Assembly: GCA_964647255.1 (NCBI GenBank)
Contig: CAZYGI010000032.1
Coordinates: 1 to 41,316 of the forward strand
Length of the DNA stretch: 41,316 nucleotides
Source of the DNA: CAWJEL01 sp964647255
GTDB taxonomy: Bacteria > Chloroflexota > Anaerolineae > CG2-30-64-16
Direction: 5' to 3'
Of this stretch, positions 30,543 to 37,635 are shown one piece after another. Within the stretch, counting starts at the first letter, position 1. Each line of letters opens with the position of its first letter. Both the position numbers and the translations under genes were made by a program. Under the pieces are notes generated by a model, which saw only the letters and a list, made by a program, of their open reading frames with translations, had not been told where the DNA came from and made no database searches.

Positions 30543-31961
30543 TTACAGGTCGAAGTAGAGCTGCACCTCGTACGGGTGGGGCCGGTTGCGCACCGCATAA
30601 AATTCGCTCGTTTTGACCTGGATCCAGTCTTCGATCATCTCCTCGTCGAAGACGTCGCCTTCCAATAGAAAACCATGATCGGCCTGGAGCGCATCCAGCG
30701 CTTCCTTAAGCGAGGTCGGCAACGCCTTGATCGCCGCGCGCTGCTCCGGGCTCCAGGCGAAGATGTTGGCGTCTATCGGCCCGAAGCCATGTGCGGTTGG
30801 GTCAATCTCGCGGCGGATGCCATCCAGCCCGGCCATGAGCTGCGCGGCCATGGCGAGATAAGGGTTACAGGTCGCGTCCGGTGGGCGGAACTCGAAGCGC
30901 ACCCGGTCCGGATCGGTGGCATAGGCCGGCACGCGGATCGCCGCGCTCCGGTTGCCTTTTGAGAAGAAGCAGTTGACCGGAGCCTCATAGCCAGGCACCA
31001 GCCGGCGGTAGGAGTTTGTGCTGGGGTTAGTGAAAGCCAGCAGCGCCGGCGCATGGAGCAGGAGCCCGCCGATATAGTGCTGTGCGGTCCGGCTCAGCAA
31101 GCTGTAGCCCTGGGGATCGTAGAACTGGTTGGCGCCGCCGCGAAAGATCTGCTGGTGGAAGTGCATGCCGTTGCCTGCTTCGCCGTAGAGCGGTTTGGGC
31201 ATGAAGGTGACGGTGTGTCCCGTCTGCCGGGCCACCATTTTGGCGACGTACTTAATGAGCTGCGCGGCGTCGGCAGCGGCCAGCAGCCCCAGCAAGGGTG
31301 GCTCGATTTCACACTGGCCGGGCCCGCCCACCTCGTGGTGGTGGTATTTGACCGGCACGCCCATATCTTCCAGGATGGTAACGATGTGCGTGCGCAGGTT
31401 GTAGAGCTGATCCTTGGGGGGGATGGCGTGGTAGCCGCCGTGCAGGGGGACGTAGTGCCCGTGTCCGCCCTCGGCGCTGTGCCAGTCCGCCTCGAGCGAA
31501 TCCACCCGGTAGGCCGCGACATTGACGCCGTTCTCAAAAGAGACTTTGTCGAAGACATAAAACTCGAACTCCGGCCCCCAGCGGCTCTCGTCGCCGATGC
31601 CGGTGCTGCGCATGTACTCCTCGGCGCGGCGAGCGATCACGCGCGGGTCGCGGAAGTAAAGCTGTTTGCTCTCGGCCTCCACGGTGAGACAGAGAAAGCT
31701 CAACGTCGGCGTTTCCCAGAAGGGGTCCAGCGCGGCGGTCGTCAGGTCGGGCACCAGGGCCATATCGCCGGACTTGACGCTGCGCAGGCCCACACTGGAT
31801 CCGTCAAACCCGACGCCGGACTCCATCAGCCGGGGTGTAAACTCGCTGGCGGAGAGGGTGACATGGTGCCAGCGCCCCCATAGGTCCGTGAACTTGAGAT
31901 CTATCATCCGGATGCCGCGTTCGCGCACGAAGGCGGCTGCGGACGAAAAATCGGAAAACAT
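30543..31961 (-). CDS. glnA: Type I glutamine synthetase without the adenylylation tyrosine
   Basis: This 472-residue enzyme makes glutamine from glutamate, ammonia and ATP. The family landmarks are present: GVGFDGSSVGLRS near residue 50, GPEFEFYVFD near 130, HHHEVGGPGQCEIE near 210, NGMHFHQQIF near 265, NPSTNSYRRLVPGYEAP near 315, and RVRFEFRPPDATCNPYLAMA near 350. The adenylylation loop NLYDLPPE of GSI-beta is replaced by NIFAWSPE, with Phe401 where Tyr would be, so control by adenylylation is unlikely. ATG 31961 has GGAGG 4 bases upstream. It lies 42 bases after the Nudix gene on the same strand and may share its transcript. The sequence is complete and conserved otherwise. Confidence 0.94.
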   Translation of the reverse strand: MFSDFSSAAAFVRERGIRMIDLKFTDLWGRWHHVTLSASEFTPRLMESGVGFDGSSVGLRSVKSGDMALVPDLTTAALDPFWETPTLSFLCLTVEAESKQLYFRDPRVIARRAEEYMRSTGIGDESRWGPEFEFYVFDKVSFENGVNVAAYRVDSLEADWHSAEGGHGHYVPLHGGYHAIPPKDQLYNLRTHIVTILEDMGVPVKYHHHEVGGPGQCEIEPPLLGLLAAADAAQLIKYVAKMVARQTGHTVTFMPKPLYGEAGNGMHFHQQIFRGGANQFYDPQGYSLLSRTAQHYIGGLLLHAPALLAFTNPSTNSYRRLVPGYEAPVNCFFSKGNRSAAIRVPAYATDPDRVRFEFRPPDATCNPYLAMAAQLMAGLDGIRREIDPTAHGFGPIDANIFAWSPEQRAAIKALPTSLKEALDALQADHGFLLEGDVFDEEMIEDWIQVKTSEFYAVRNRPHPYEVQLYFDL

Positions 31962-32003
31962 GTGGCCTCCATCTTTGGAGCATGTTGGCGCTGCGCGGCC
32001 GGG

Positions 32004-32465
32004 TCAGACTCCCCCGGCATGATCGCGGGCCAGCGCCAGGGCGCGCTCGATCATTGCGCGCGTGGCCGGCAGCAATGCATAGCCATCCAGTTCCTGTGGG
32101 GCAACCCAGGCCAATGCGGCCGCGTCGTCGCCGGCCGCAATTTCACCGTGCTGATAGAACGCCACATAATCCACCACGACGAAGTGGTAGCGGATGCGCG
32201 CATCGGAGTCGCGGTGGATCGGCTCGAAGATGCCGAGCACGGGGCCAACCTCGACGGCGATATTGCACTCCTCCATCACCTCGCGGCGCACGGCATCTTC
32301 GGCGCGCTCGCCGAGCTCGATCAGCCCGCCGGGAATAGACCAGTTGCCCTCCGCCGGCGGCTGGCCGCGGCGTTCCAACAGCACCTGGTGATCCTTCAGC
32401 ACCACCGCGCCCACGCCGACCAGCGGGCGCGTCGGATACATCCGTTCGGAGCGATCTGCGGCCAT
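32004..32465 (-). CDS. Nudix hydrolase
   Basis: This 153-residue soluble enzyme probably cleaves a nucleoside-diphosphate derivative. The Nudix box is nearly complete: GGLIELGERAEDAVRREVME followed by EC, matching G-x5-E-x7-R-E-U-x-E-E-x-G-U with Cys in place of the last Gly. Around it is VGVGAVVLKDHQVLLERRG, the beta-sheet start of the fold, and WSIPGG. ATG 32465 is chosen because AGGA lies 6 bases upstream and a TTG at 32480 lies in the terminator of the ferredoxin gene. The substrate cannot be told; ADP-ribose and mutagenic nucleotides are common in the family. It precedes glnA on the same strand, with no terminator between them. Confidence 0.88.
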   Translation of the reverse strand: MAADRSERMYPTRPLVGVGAVVLKDHQVLLERRGQPPAEGNWSIPGGLIELGERAEDAVRREVMEECNIAVEVGPVLGIFEPIHRDSDARIRYHFVVVDYVAFYQHGEIAAGDDAAALAWVAPQELDGYALLPATRAMIERALALARDHAGGV

Positions 32466-32478
32466 GGCGATTCCTGAC

Positions 32479-32508
32479 AAAAACAGGCCCCTGCGTGTGC
32501 AGGGGCCT
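32479..32508 (-). terminator. Rho-independent terminator of the ferredoxin gene
   Basis: A perfect 10-bp GC-rich stem (32485-32494 with 32499-32508), four-base loop, is followed on the minus strand by GTTTTTG. It lies just after the ferredoxin stop at 32535 and before the Nudix start. Confidence 0.92.
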
Positions 32509-32534
32509 TCGACTGGGGTTGCCAGCGGCGCTGG

Positions 32535-32813
32535 TTACTGCTTGGCAGAATAGCCCGGGCCGACCTTGAAGAAGTCTTCGTTCTTCTGGGTGGCGCCGAC
32601 ATATTCCGGGAATTCGGTCCCCAGATCATCAGCCGGGCGGATCGCATCTACCGGACACTCCGGCACGCACGCGCCGCAGTCAATGCAGGTGTCCGGATCA
32701 ATGTAAAACCACGGCCATTCGGCCTCCGGCTCGCCGGGGACGATGCATTCGACGGGGCAGACTTCTGCACAGGCGCCGTCGCGGATGCAAAGGTCAAAGA
32801 TGACGTGGGTCAT
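32535..32813 (-). CDS. Ferredoxin with an Asp-containing cluster motif and a [4Fe-4S] motif
   Basis: This 92-residue electron carrier has an N-terminal motif C9-x2-D12-x2-C15-x3-C19-P and Cys23, in which Asp12 stands where a second cysteine is usual. It also has a second standard motif C43-x2-C46-x2-C49-x3-C53-P. The first pattern fits a 7Fe-type ferredoxin [3Fe-4S] site or an Asp-ligated [4Fe-4S] cluster, known from Pyrococcus ferredoxin. Between the motifs, EPEAEWPWFYIDPDT is the usual insertion of 7Fe ferredoxins. The C-terminal tail is hydrophilic. ATG 32813 has AGGAGG 6 bases upstream and an excellent promoter 70 bases away. It is not linked to the AOR-family gene but could serve it. Confidence 0.9.
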   Translation of the reverse strand: MTHVIFDLCIRDGACAEVCPVECIVPGEPEAEWPWFYIDPDTCIDCGACVPECPVDAIRPADDLGTEFPEYVGATQKNEDFFKVGPGYSAKQ

Positions 32814-32847
32814 TGTGCTCCTCCTAAGCTGAGGTAGACAGGATGAA

Positions 32848-32868
32848 GGACAACCAGAGAAGTTGTCC
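32848..32868 (-). promoter_or_regulatory. Hairpin in the ferredoxin mRNA leader
   Basis: GGACAAC (32848-32854) pairs perfectly with GTTGTCC (32862-32868), seven-base loop. It lies in the transcribed leader about 35 bases before the start codon. Two copies of CAGGATGAA flank it. Confidence 0.4.
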
Positions 32869-32884
32869 ATAACAGGATGAAAGA

Positions 32885-32913
32885 ATTCTAAACGCGGAAC
32901 GGGTGTTTGTCAA
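32885..32913 (-). promoter_or_regulatory. Strong sigma70-type promoter of the ferredoxin gene
   Basis: Consensus TTGACA (32908-32913), 17-base spacer and TAGAAT (32885-32890) on the minus strand; predicted start near 32878. It lies in the gap after the Crp/Fnr stop at 32924, so the ferredoxin is expressed independently of that regulator gene. Confidence 0.85.
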
Positions 32914-32923
32914 AACCGTCAAA

Positions 32924-33592
32924 TCAGTTCTGGGCGATTTCCAGCAGCCGTTGCCGGTCCAGGATGGTGATGCGCTTGCGGCCGATTTCGATCAACCCTG
33001 AGAGCTTGAGGTCGTTGAGCACTTGCGTGGCGGTTTCGCGATAAGTGCCGATCGTCTCGGCCAGATCCTGGTGCGTCAAGCCGACGATCTCGTCTTCGCC
33101 GCGATCTGCGGCCAGGCGCAGCAGCAGGGAGGCTAGCCGGGCGGGGATGCCTTTGAAGGCCATGTCCTCCAGCCGGGATTCGGCGTCGCTGAGCCGGCGG
33201 CCGGTGATTTCTAGCATGCGCAGGCCCACGACGGGTTTGTCCAAGATCAAGCGTTCCAGGTCGGCTCGGCTCAACACCAGGATCACCGAATCATCCAGCG
33301 CCTCGGCAAAGGCGTGCTGCATCTGCTGGCCCAGCAGCGCCATCTCGCCGAACAAGGTCCCGGGACCGAGCGTGGCGATCACCAATTTCTTGCCTTCCGG
33401 TGAGATGCGATAGAGCTGCACCCGCCCCTGTTTGATGAGAAACAGCACCTCACTCACGTCCTCCGGCTGATAGAAGACGCGGCCGCGCAGGACGGAAGTC
33501 AAGGTGGTCATGCGTTCCAGTTCGGTGCGATCCCGATCCGAGAGGTCCCGGAACAGGTCAAGATCAGAAAGATAGCCGCTTTTGCCGTCCAT
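32924..33592 (-). CDS. Crp/Fnr-family transcription regulator
   Basis: This 222-residue regulator has an N-terminal cyclic-nucleotide-type beta-barrel (residues ~10-130), with VLFLIKQGRVQLYRISPEGKKLVIATLGPGTLFGEMALLG, including the phosphate-binding GEMALLG segment. A long dimer helix follows (RRLSDAESRLEDMAF), then a C-terminal winged helix-turn-helix (LTHQDLAETIGTYRETATQVLNDLKLSGLIEI, about residues 170-200). The Fnr cysteine cluster is absent, so iron-sulfur oxygen sensing is unlikely; the GEMALL sequence could bind a nucleotide. ATG 33592 has GGAG 6 bases upstream and is preferred to ATG 33604. An inverted repeat CACAC-7-GTGTG sits in its leader (33607-33623). Target genes are not identifiable here. 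Confidence 0.92.
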   Translation of the reverse strand: MDGKSGYLSDLDLFRDLSDRDRTELERMTTLTSVLRGRVFYQPEDVSEVLFLIKQGRVQLYRISPEGKKLVIATLGPGTLFGEMALLGQQMQHAFAEALDDSVILVLSRADLERLILDKPVVGLRMLEITGRRLSDAESRLEDMAFKGIPARLASLLLRLAADRGEDEIVGLTHQDLAETIGTYRETATQVLNDLKLSGLIEIGRKRITILDRQRLLEIAQN

Positions 33593-33671
33593 GACAGGCT
33601 CCATCTCACACGGGGTTTGTGTGCGGCATGCGTCCGCCTCCGGGCTGCCGAGCGCGCCAATTCACAAAGCG

Positions 33672-33700
33672 ATTATAGGCCCGCCGTCACGAAAAGACAA
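33672..33700 (-). promoter_or_regulatory. Sigma70-type promoter of the Crp/Fnr regulator gene
   Basis: TTGTCT (33695-33700), 17-base spacer, TATAAT (33672-33677) on the minus strand. The predicted leader is about 70 bases and includes CACAC-7-GTGTG. Confidence 0.75.
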
Positions 33701-33756
33701 AGTTGCGCTGCGGCTGGGCGAGCTTGATTGACCCTGCCGAATCGAGCGATCTGAGG

Positions 33757-33762
33757 TATAAT
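33757..33762 (+). promoter_or_regulatory. -10 element for a probable leaderless transcript
   Basis: A perfect TATAAT ends 7 bases before ATG 33769, placing transcription start at the ATG itself. No ribosome site and no clear -35 are present. Confidence 0.6.
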
Positions 33763-33768
33763 CCCGCC

Positions 33769-35217
33769 ATGACCGCTCACCCTTCCGCCCATCCGGTGCT
33801 CCGCCGGCTTGACGCCCTGTTGCTGGTCGTCTTGGTGCTCGCTCGCATCCGCCTGGACTCCTTTGCCGAGGCAGCCGTGTTGCCTCTGCGCCAGAACGAT
33901 GTGGCGCGGCTGCCATGGCTCGGACGGTTTCTGTCGGCCGATGCCGTGAAGCTGCTGGCGCAACAGGGGACGGTGGATCCCATCGGCTTGTTGCTGATCG
34001 TCGGCGCCGTCGGGTGCCTGCTGCTCTATCTGCTGGCAGACGAGGGCCTGCGCGGCGAGCGGCTGCGGCACGGGACCAAGCTGGCCTTGATCTGGGCCAT
34101 CGTGCTGCTCACCATCTTTGCGCCGGCTTTGAAGATGGTCGCCTTGCGCCAGGGCAGCGGTCCGGCGAGCTATTGTCACGACGGCGGGGTGATCCAGACC
34201 GAAGCCACGATCGAATATCTGCTTCAAGGCAAAAACCCGTATGTAGAAGACTACCTGAGCACGCCGATGGCGGATTGGGGCATCAACGAGTTCCGTACGG
34301 CGCTCTACCACTATCCCTATCTGCCGTGGACGTTTCTTTTTTCCGCGCCGTTCAAGCTGCTCAGCGTCGCGGCGCTCGGCTGGTACGATCAACGGTTTGT
34401 CTATCTGCTCCTGTTTGGCTTGACGCTGTTGCTGGCGCCGAGGCTGGCGCGCGGGCGCCAGGCGCAGTTGCTCCTGTTGATGTTGATTGGGCTGAATCCG
34501 ATCATGGGCAACGATGTGATCTACGGACAAAATGACAGCTTTGTCCTGGCCTGGATCGTGCTCAGCCTGTGGCTGTGGCGCCAGGGCCAGCGCGGGGGCC
34601 GCGGGCGGGGCTGGCAGTGGGCTTCGGCGGCGGCGTTTGGGCTGGCGTGTGCAAGCAAACCGACCGCCTGGTTCCTCGCGCCCTTCTATCTATTGCTGGT
34701 GGCCGGCGGCGCGACGGATGATTTGTGGCGGCGTCCGGCTGCCTGGCTTCAGCGCGCCTGGTGCAACGCGTGGCCGGCGTTGGCAGTCGCGGCCCTGTTG
34801 ATCTTGCCGTATCTGGCCTGGAATCCTGCGGCGATGGTGGATGACGTGTGGCGGTGGTCGAACGGCACCTCGCACACGGCCTTCCAGATCTGGGGCTGGG
34901 GCGCCGCAAACCTGGTGCTGGCTTTGGGGTGGGTCCGCAGCCGCTTCGACTTCTGGCCTTTTTGGGTTCCGCAACTGCTGGCCGGCGCGCCGCTGCTGGG
35001 GTTCCTGCTCTGGCGGCAAGTGCGTGAAAATACGCCGGGGCGGGCGCTGTGGGGCTATGGGCTGTTTCTCTTGGTCTTTTTCTTTTTCTCCCGTTTTCTC
35101 AACGAGAATTACCTGGGTTTTGTCCTGGCTTGTTTGACCCTCGGCGCGCTGGCCGATCCGGCCTCTGACATAGAAACTGCGCCGGCACATCCGGCGCAGT
35201 TTACGGCCACGCTTTAA
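33769..35217 (+). CDS. Polytopic GT-C-like glycosyltransferase (GT87/DUF2029-like)
   Basis: This 482-residue protein, with about ten hydrophobic segments, is probably a polyprenyl-phosphate-dependent mannosyl- or similar transferase. The first loop has IQTEATIEYLLQGKNPYVEDY, matching the GxNPY motif of GT87-like proteins, then HYPYLPWTFLF. NDVIYGQNDSFVLAWIVLSLWLW is the conserved GQND segment near residue 245, followed by ACASKPTAWFLAPFYLLLV. The last residues (AHPAQFTATL) are encoded by a terminator-like hairpin. ATG 33769 has no ribosome site, but a TATAAT lies 7 bases upstream, so its mRNA is probably leaderless. It stands alone between a Crp/Fnr gene and a regulator and is not tied to the main polysaccharide block. 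Confidence 0.8.
   Translation: MTAHPSAHPVLRRLDALLLVVLVLARIRLDSFAEAAVLPLRQNDVARLPWLGRFLSADAVKLLAQQGTVDPIGLLLIVGAVGCLLLYLLADEGLRGERLRHGTKLALIWAIVLLTIFAPALKMVALRQGSGPASYCHDGGVIQTEATIEYLLQGKNPYVEDYLSTPMADWGINEFRTALYHYPYLPWTFLFSAPFKLLSVAALGWYDQRFVYLLLFGLTLLLAPRLARGRQAQLLLLMLIGLNPIMGNDVIYGQNDSFVLAWIVLSLWLWRQGQRGGRGRGWQWASAAAFGLACASKPTAWFLAPFYLLLVAGGATDDLWRRPAAWLQRAWCNAWPALAVAALLILPYLAWNPAAMVDDVWRWSNGTSHTAFQIWGWGAANLVLALGWVRSRFDFWPFWVPQLLAGAPLLGFLLWRQVRENTPGRALWGYGLFLLVFFFFSRFLNENYLGFVLACLTLGALADPASDIETAPAHPAQFTATL
35174..35202. terminator. Hairpin terminator inside the final codons of the GT-C gene
   Basis: A perfect 12-bp stem (35174-35185 with 35191-35202), five-base loop, overlaps the last codons before the stop at 35217. 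It is flanked by TTT on both strands and lies between convergent genes, so it may be bidirectional. Confidence 0.7.
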
Positions 35218-35234
35218 GCGGCGCACCGCCACGA

Positions 35235-36119
35235 TCACTTTTCGGCGGTATAGCTCTTGATCGTCTGTGAGATCGGGGGCAGGCGGCCGAGCAAATCCGC
35301 GTACGAACGCAGATAGCGGTCAGCCCGCAGCACCCACTCGGCTGTCGCCTCGCTTTGGCGCACTACCATTCCCTGGGTGATGCCGTGCGCGATCGCGGTG
35401 AGTGCCGTCCAGGACGGACTGAGCCCGACAGTTGTAACGGGCACCAGCAAGACGTGCTCGGCCACCGCCGCCACCGGGTTGGCGAGTGAGCCGACAATCC
35501 CGATCGTCTCGGCACCGGCCTCGCGCGCCAGCTTCATCACGATGGCTACGCCAGGGGTCATGGAGGTGATGCCGAAGCCCACGAGCGCATCTCCGCGCCG
35601 GATTCGGGCTGACAGTCCGGCCTGCGCTGCCAGTTCACAAGGAAGGATGTAGGTGGGGAATCCCAGGGCCAGCAGGCGATCTGCCATGGCCTCCCCCAGA
35701 AATCGCGTGGTGCCTTCGCCGCCGACGAAAATCCGATTGGCCTTGGTCAGAATCTCGACGATCCGGTCAAGCAGTTCAAGATCGAGGTGGAGCTGAACAT
35801 ACTCGAGATTGTTTCGATCCTGCATCAGGTTCCGCCGAATCACCTGCCCGGGTGAATCATCGCCTGCCGGCGGCTCGTAGACGGCGCGCAGATCACGTTT
35901 TACATCCTCCTGGATTTCCGTGATGAGTTCAGGATAGCCGGGATAGCCGAGCCGCTGGGCGAACCGCACAACCAGCGCTGTGTCCACACTGGCCGAGCGT
36001 GCAACCTCGGCCGCGGTCATGAACGCGGCATCCTGATAGTGATCAACCAGGAAATCCGCGATGCGCCGGTAACCGGGAGACAAGTGCTCATAAATGGCAC
36101 GAATACTGTCTCTGTACAC
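35235..36119 (-). CDS. RpiR/MurR-family transcription regulator, first paralog
   Basis: This 294-residue regulator pairs an N-terminal helix-turn-helix (MTAAEVARSASVDTALVVRFAQRLGYPGYPEL, about residues 35-70) with a sugar-isomerase (SIS) domain (IFVGGEGTTRFLGEAMADRLLALG, then DALVGFGITSMTPGVAIVMKLAREAG). The SIS domain usually binds a sugar phosphate. GTG 36119 is chosen because GGAG lies 7 bases upstream and the paralog begins at the equivalent codon; a TTG at 36149 has no support. Its sister gene lies upstream, with 207 bases between, in which I see no strong promoter. No sugar catabolic operon is next to it, so its targets may be elsewhere. Confidence 0.9.
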   Translation of the reverse strand: MYRDSIRAIYEHLSPGYRRIADFLVDHYQDAAFMTAAEVARSASVDTALVVRFAQRLGYPGYPELITEIQEDVKRDLRAVYEPPAGDDSPGQVIRRNLMQDRNNLEYVQLHLDLELLDRIVEILTKANRIFVGGEGTTRFLGEAMADRLLALGFPTYILPCELAAQAGLSARIRRGDALVGFGITSMTPGVAIVMKLAREAGAETIGIVGSLANPVAAVAEHVLLVPVTTVGLSPSWTALTAIAHGITQGMVVRQSEATAEWVLRADRYLRSYADLLGRLPPISQTIKSYTAEK

Positions 36120-36326
36120 AGGGAAACTCCAAAAGATAGGCTGCAACAAGAATCGCGCGGCGTCTGACGACCGGTGACACGGGCGCTTCCCCGACTCTCC
36201 GCGGTCAGTGTTTCTGGTGAGGCGCCATCTCCAGTGCGGTTTCAGACAGAGCCGCGATTCCTGTCACAGCCCAAGATGGATGTGTTTGTTCCAAGCGCGC
36301 CTTCGTTTTCGGGACGGCGCGGCGGA

Positions 36327-37151
36327 TCACATCAGCTCTTCAAGCACCTTATTGATGGCCGTGGTGCGCTTTGCGATCGTATCGGCCTGGCCGGTCGCCA
36401 GGGATTGCCCCATGGCGGTCAAGATCGAATACAAGCTGGTCAGACTCGGAATCGGGCTGTCAGATTCGCCGGGCGCATAGAGCAAGTGCTCGGCCGCGCG
36501 TGCCGTCTGGCTGCTGAGGCTGGGCGTGCAGGCCAGGGTTTGCGCGCCTTCGCTGCGGGCATACCGCAGAAGCTTGGCAATGCCCGATGGCCCTTCGACC
36601 GAGGTCATCCCGATGATAACCTCTTTGCGGACCAGATGCGCCAGCGCGCTAGCGCGCTCGTGCGGATCACCGCCCACGTAGAACGCCGGCAGCCCGGCTT
36701 CTTTCAGCATGATCGCAAACGACTCGGCCAACGGCGCCGCATAGGACTCCCCGGTGACCACGATCCGCGGCGCAGCGCGCAGCAGGTCGAGGATGTTTTC
36801 CAGGGTCTCCAGCGTGTTATGGGCCAGCGCCTTTTCCAGGTTGGTGCGATCCTTGGCGATCAGCGTCTGAACCTGTGCGTGCAACCCCTCTTCAAGCGTC
36901 GGGGTCGCATAGGTTTGGCTTAGCTCCATTTTGACCTGTTCCTGGATGTCCTCGATCAGCTCGGGGAACCCAGGATAGCCCAGGCGTTGCGCAAAGCGGA
37001 CAACTGTTGTGGTGTCCACATCTACGGCGTCGGCCAGGGCGGCAGCCGTCATGAATGCAGCCGTTCGATAGTCGCTGAGGATGAAGTCGGCGACCCGGCG
37101 ATAGCTGCGCGACAGGTGATCGTAGTGCTTGCGGATTTGCTCTCGAAACAT
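36327..37151 (-). CDS. RpiR/MurR-family transcription regulator, second paralog
   Basis: This is a 274-residue regulator, paralog of the neighbour downstream. The helix-turn-helix region (MTAAALADAVDVDTTTVVRFAQRLGYPGFPEL) is nearly identical in layout. The SIS domain (RIVVTGESYAAPLAESFAIMLKEAG, followed by VIIGMTSVEGPSGIAKLLRYARSEG) is more diverged, suggesting a different ligand. ATG 37151 has GAGG 7 bases upstream. A TTGACA-17-TAGCAT promoter lies about 140 bases upstream (37295-37323). The tandem arrangement suggests gene duplication followed by divergence of effector specificity while keeping the DNA-recognition part. Confidence 0.9.
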   Translation of the reverse strand: MFREQIRKHYDHLSRSYRRVADFILSDYRTAAFMTAAALADAVDVDTTTVVRFAQRLGYPGFPELIEDIQEQVKMELSQTYATPTLEEGLHAQVQTLIAKDRTNLEKALAHNTLETLENILDLLRAAPRIVVTGESYAAPLAESFAIMLKEAGLPAFYVGGDPHERASALAHLVRKEVIIGMTSVEGPSGIAKLLRYARSEGAQTLACTPSLSSQTARAAEHLLYAPGESDSPIPSLTSLYSILTAMGQSLATGQADTIAKRTTAINKVLEELM

Positions 37152-37294
37152 GGTCTCACCTCAATTGAGTTGGAATTTGCTTTGGGCCTGGCGTGGCCCG
37201 GTTAGCAGCATGGTAACTTAGCGTGTTGCAAGACGACATGTGTCAGGCGTGTGTAACGCCAGCGAGCAATGGGGGTTGTCGCAAGCGTGACTCA

Positions 37295-37323
37295 ATGCTA
37301 CAACAGCTTGGAAAAACTGTCAA
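37295..37323 (-). promoter_or_regulatory. Sigma70-type promoter of the RpiR pair
   Basis: Consensus TTGACA (37318-37323), 17-base spacer, TAGCAT (37295-37300) on the minus strand; predicted leader about 135 bases before ATG 37151. Confidence 0.7.
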
Positions 37324-37541
37324 CTTATTTAATAGCGGATCGAGATTGGAAATTCCATGCGCATAGTTTCAAGTGGTTACCCTGGCGTTTGCAATTTTCC
37401 GTTGCGGTCTCTGCGCATATGACAAAAGTTCCAGTCTTCTTTTTACGTTATCGCATCTTAAATGCCACGCCCGGTGGCGCGTCTTCTGCTTGGGAGTCTG
37501 CCTGTAAGTCCTCCGGCGATTTTCGGAGATGCGCGGGGTGT

Positions 37542-37570
37542 TTGACAGACAGCCGCCGGTGGGCTATCCT
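37542..37570 (+). promoter_or_regulatory. Sigma70-type promoter of the polysaccharide deacetylase gene
   Basis: Consensus TTGACA (37542-37547), 17-base spacer and TATCCT (37565-37570); predicted leader about 60 bases before GTG 37636. Confidence 0.75.
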
Positions 37571-37635
37571 TTGGCCAGTTCGCGGGGGCCCGCGCGGTTC
37601 ATGGCAACGAAAGCGTCGAGAGGGAGCGCCTGAGA

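Larger units (their letters stand above)
37152..37635. other. Intergenic region with divergent promoters
   Basis: This 484-base stretch holds the minus-strand promoter of the second RpiR gene (37295-37323) and the plus-strand promoter of the deacetylase (37542-37570). Base composition around 37300-37470 is unusually AT-rich for this window. No protein or RNA gene is recognisable. Confidence 0.7.
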
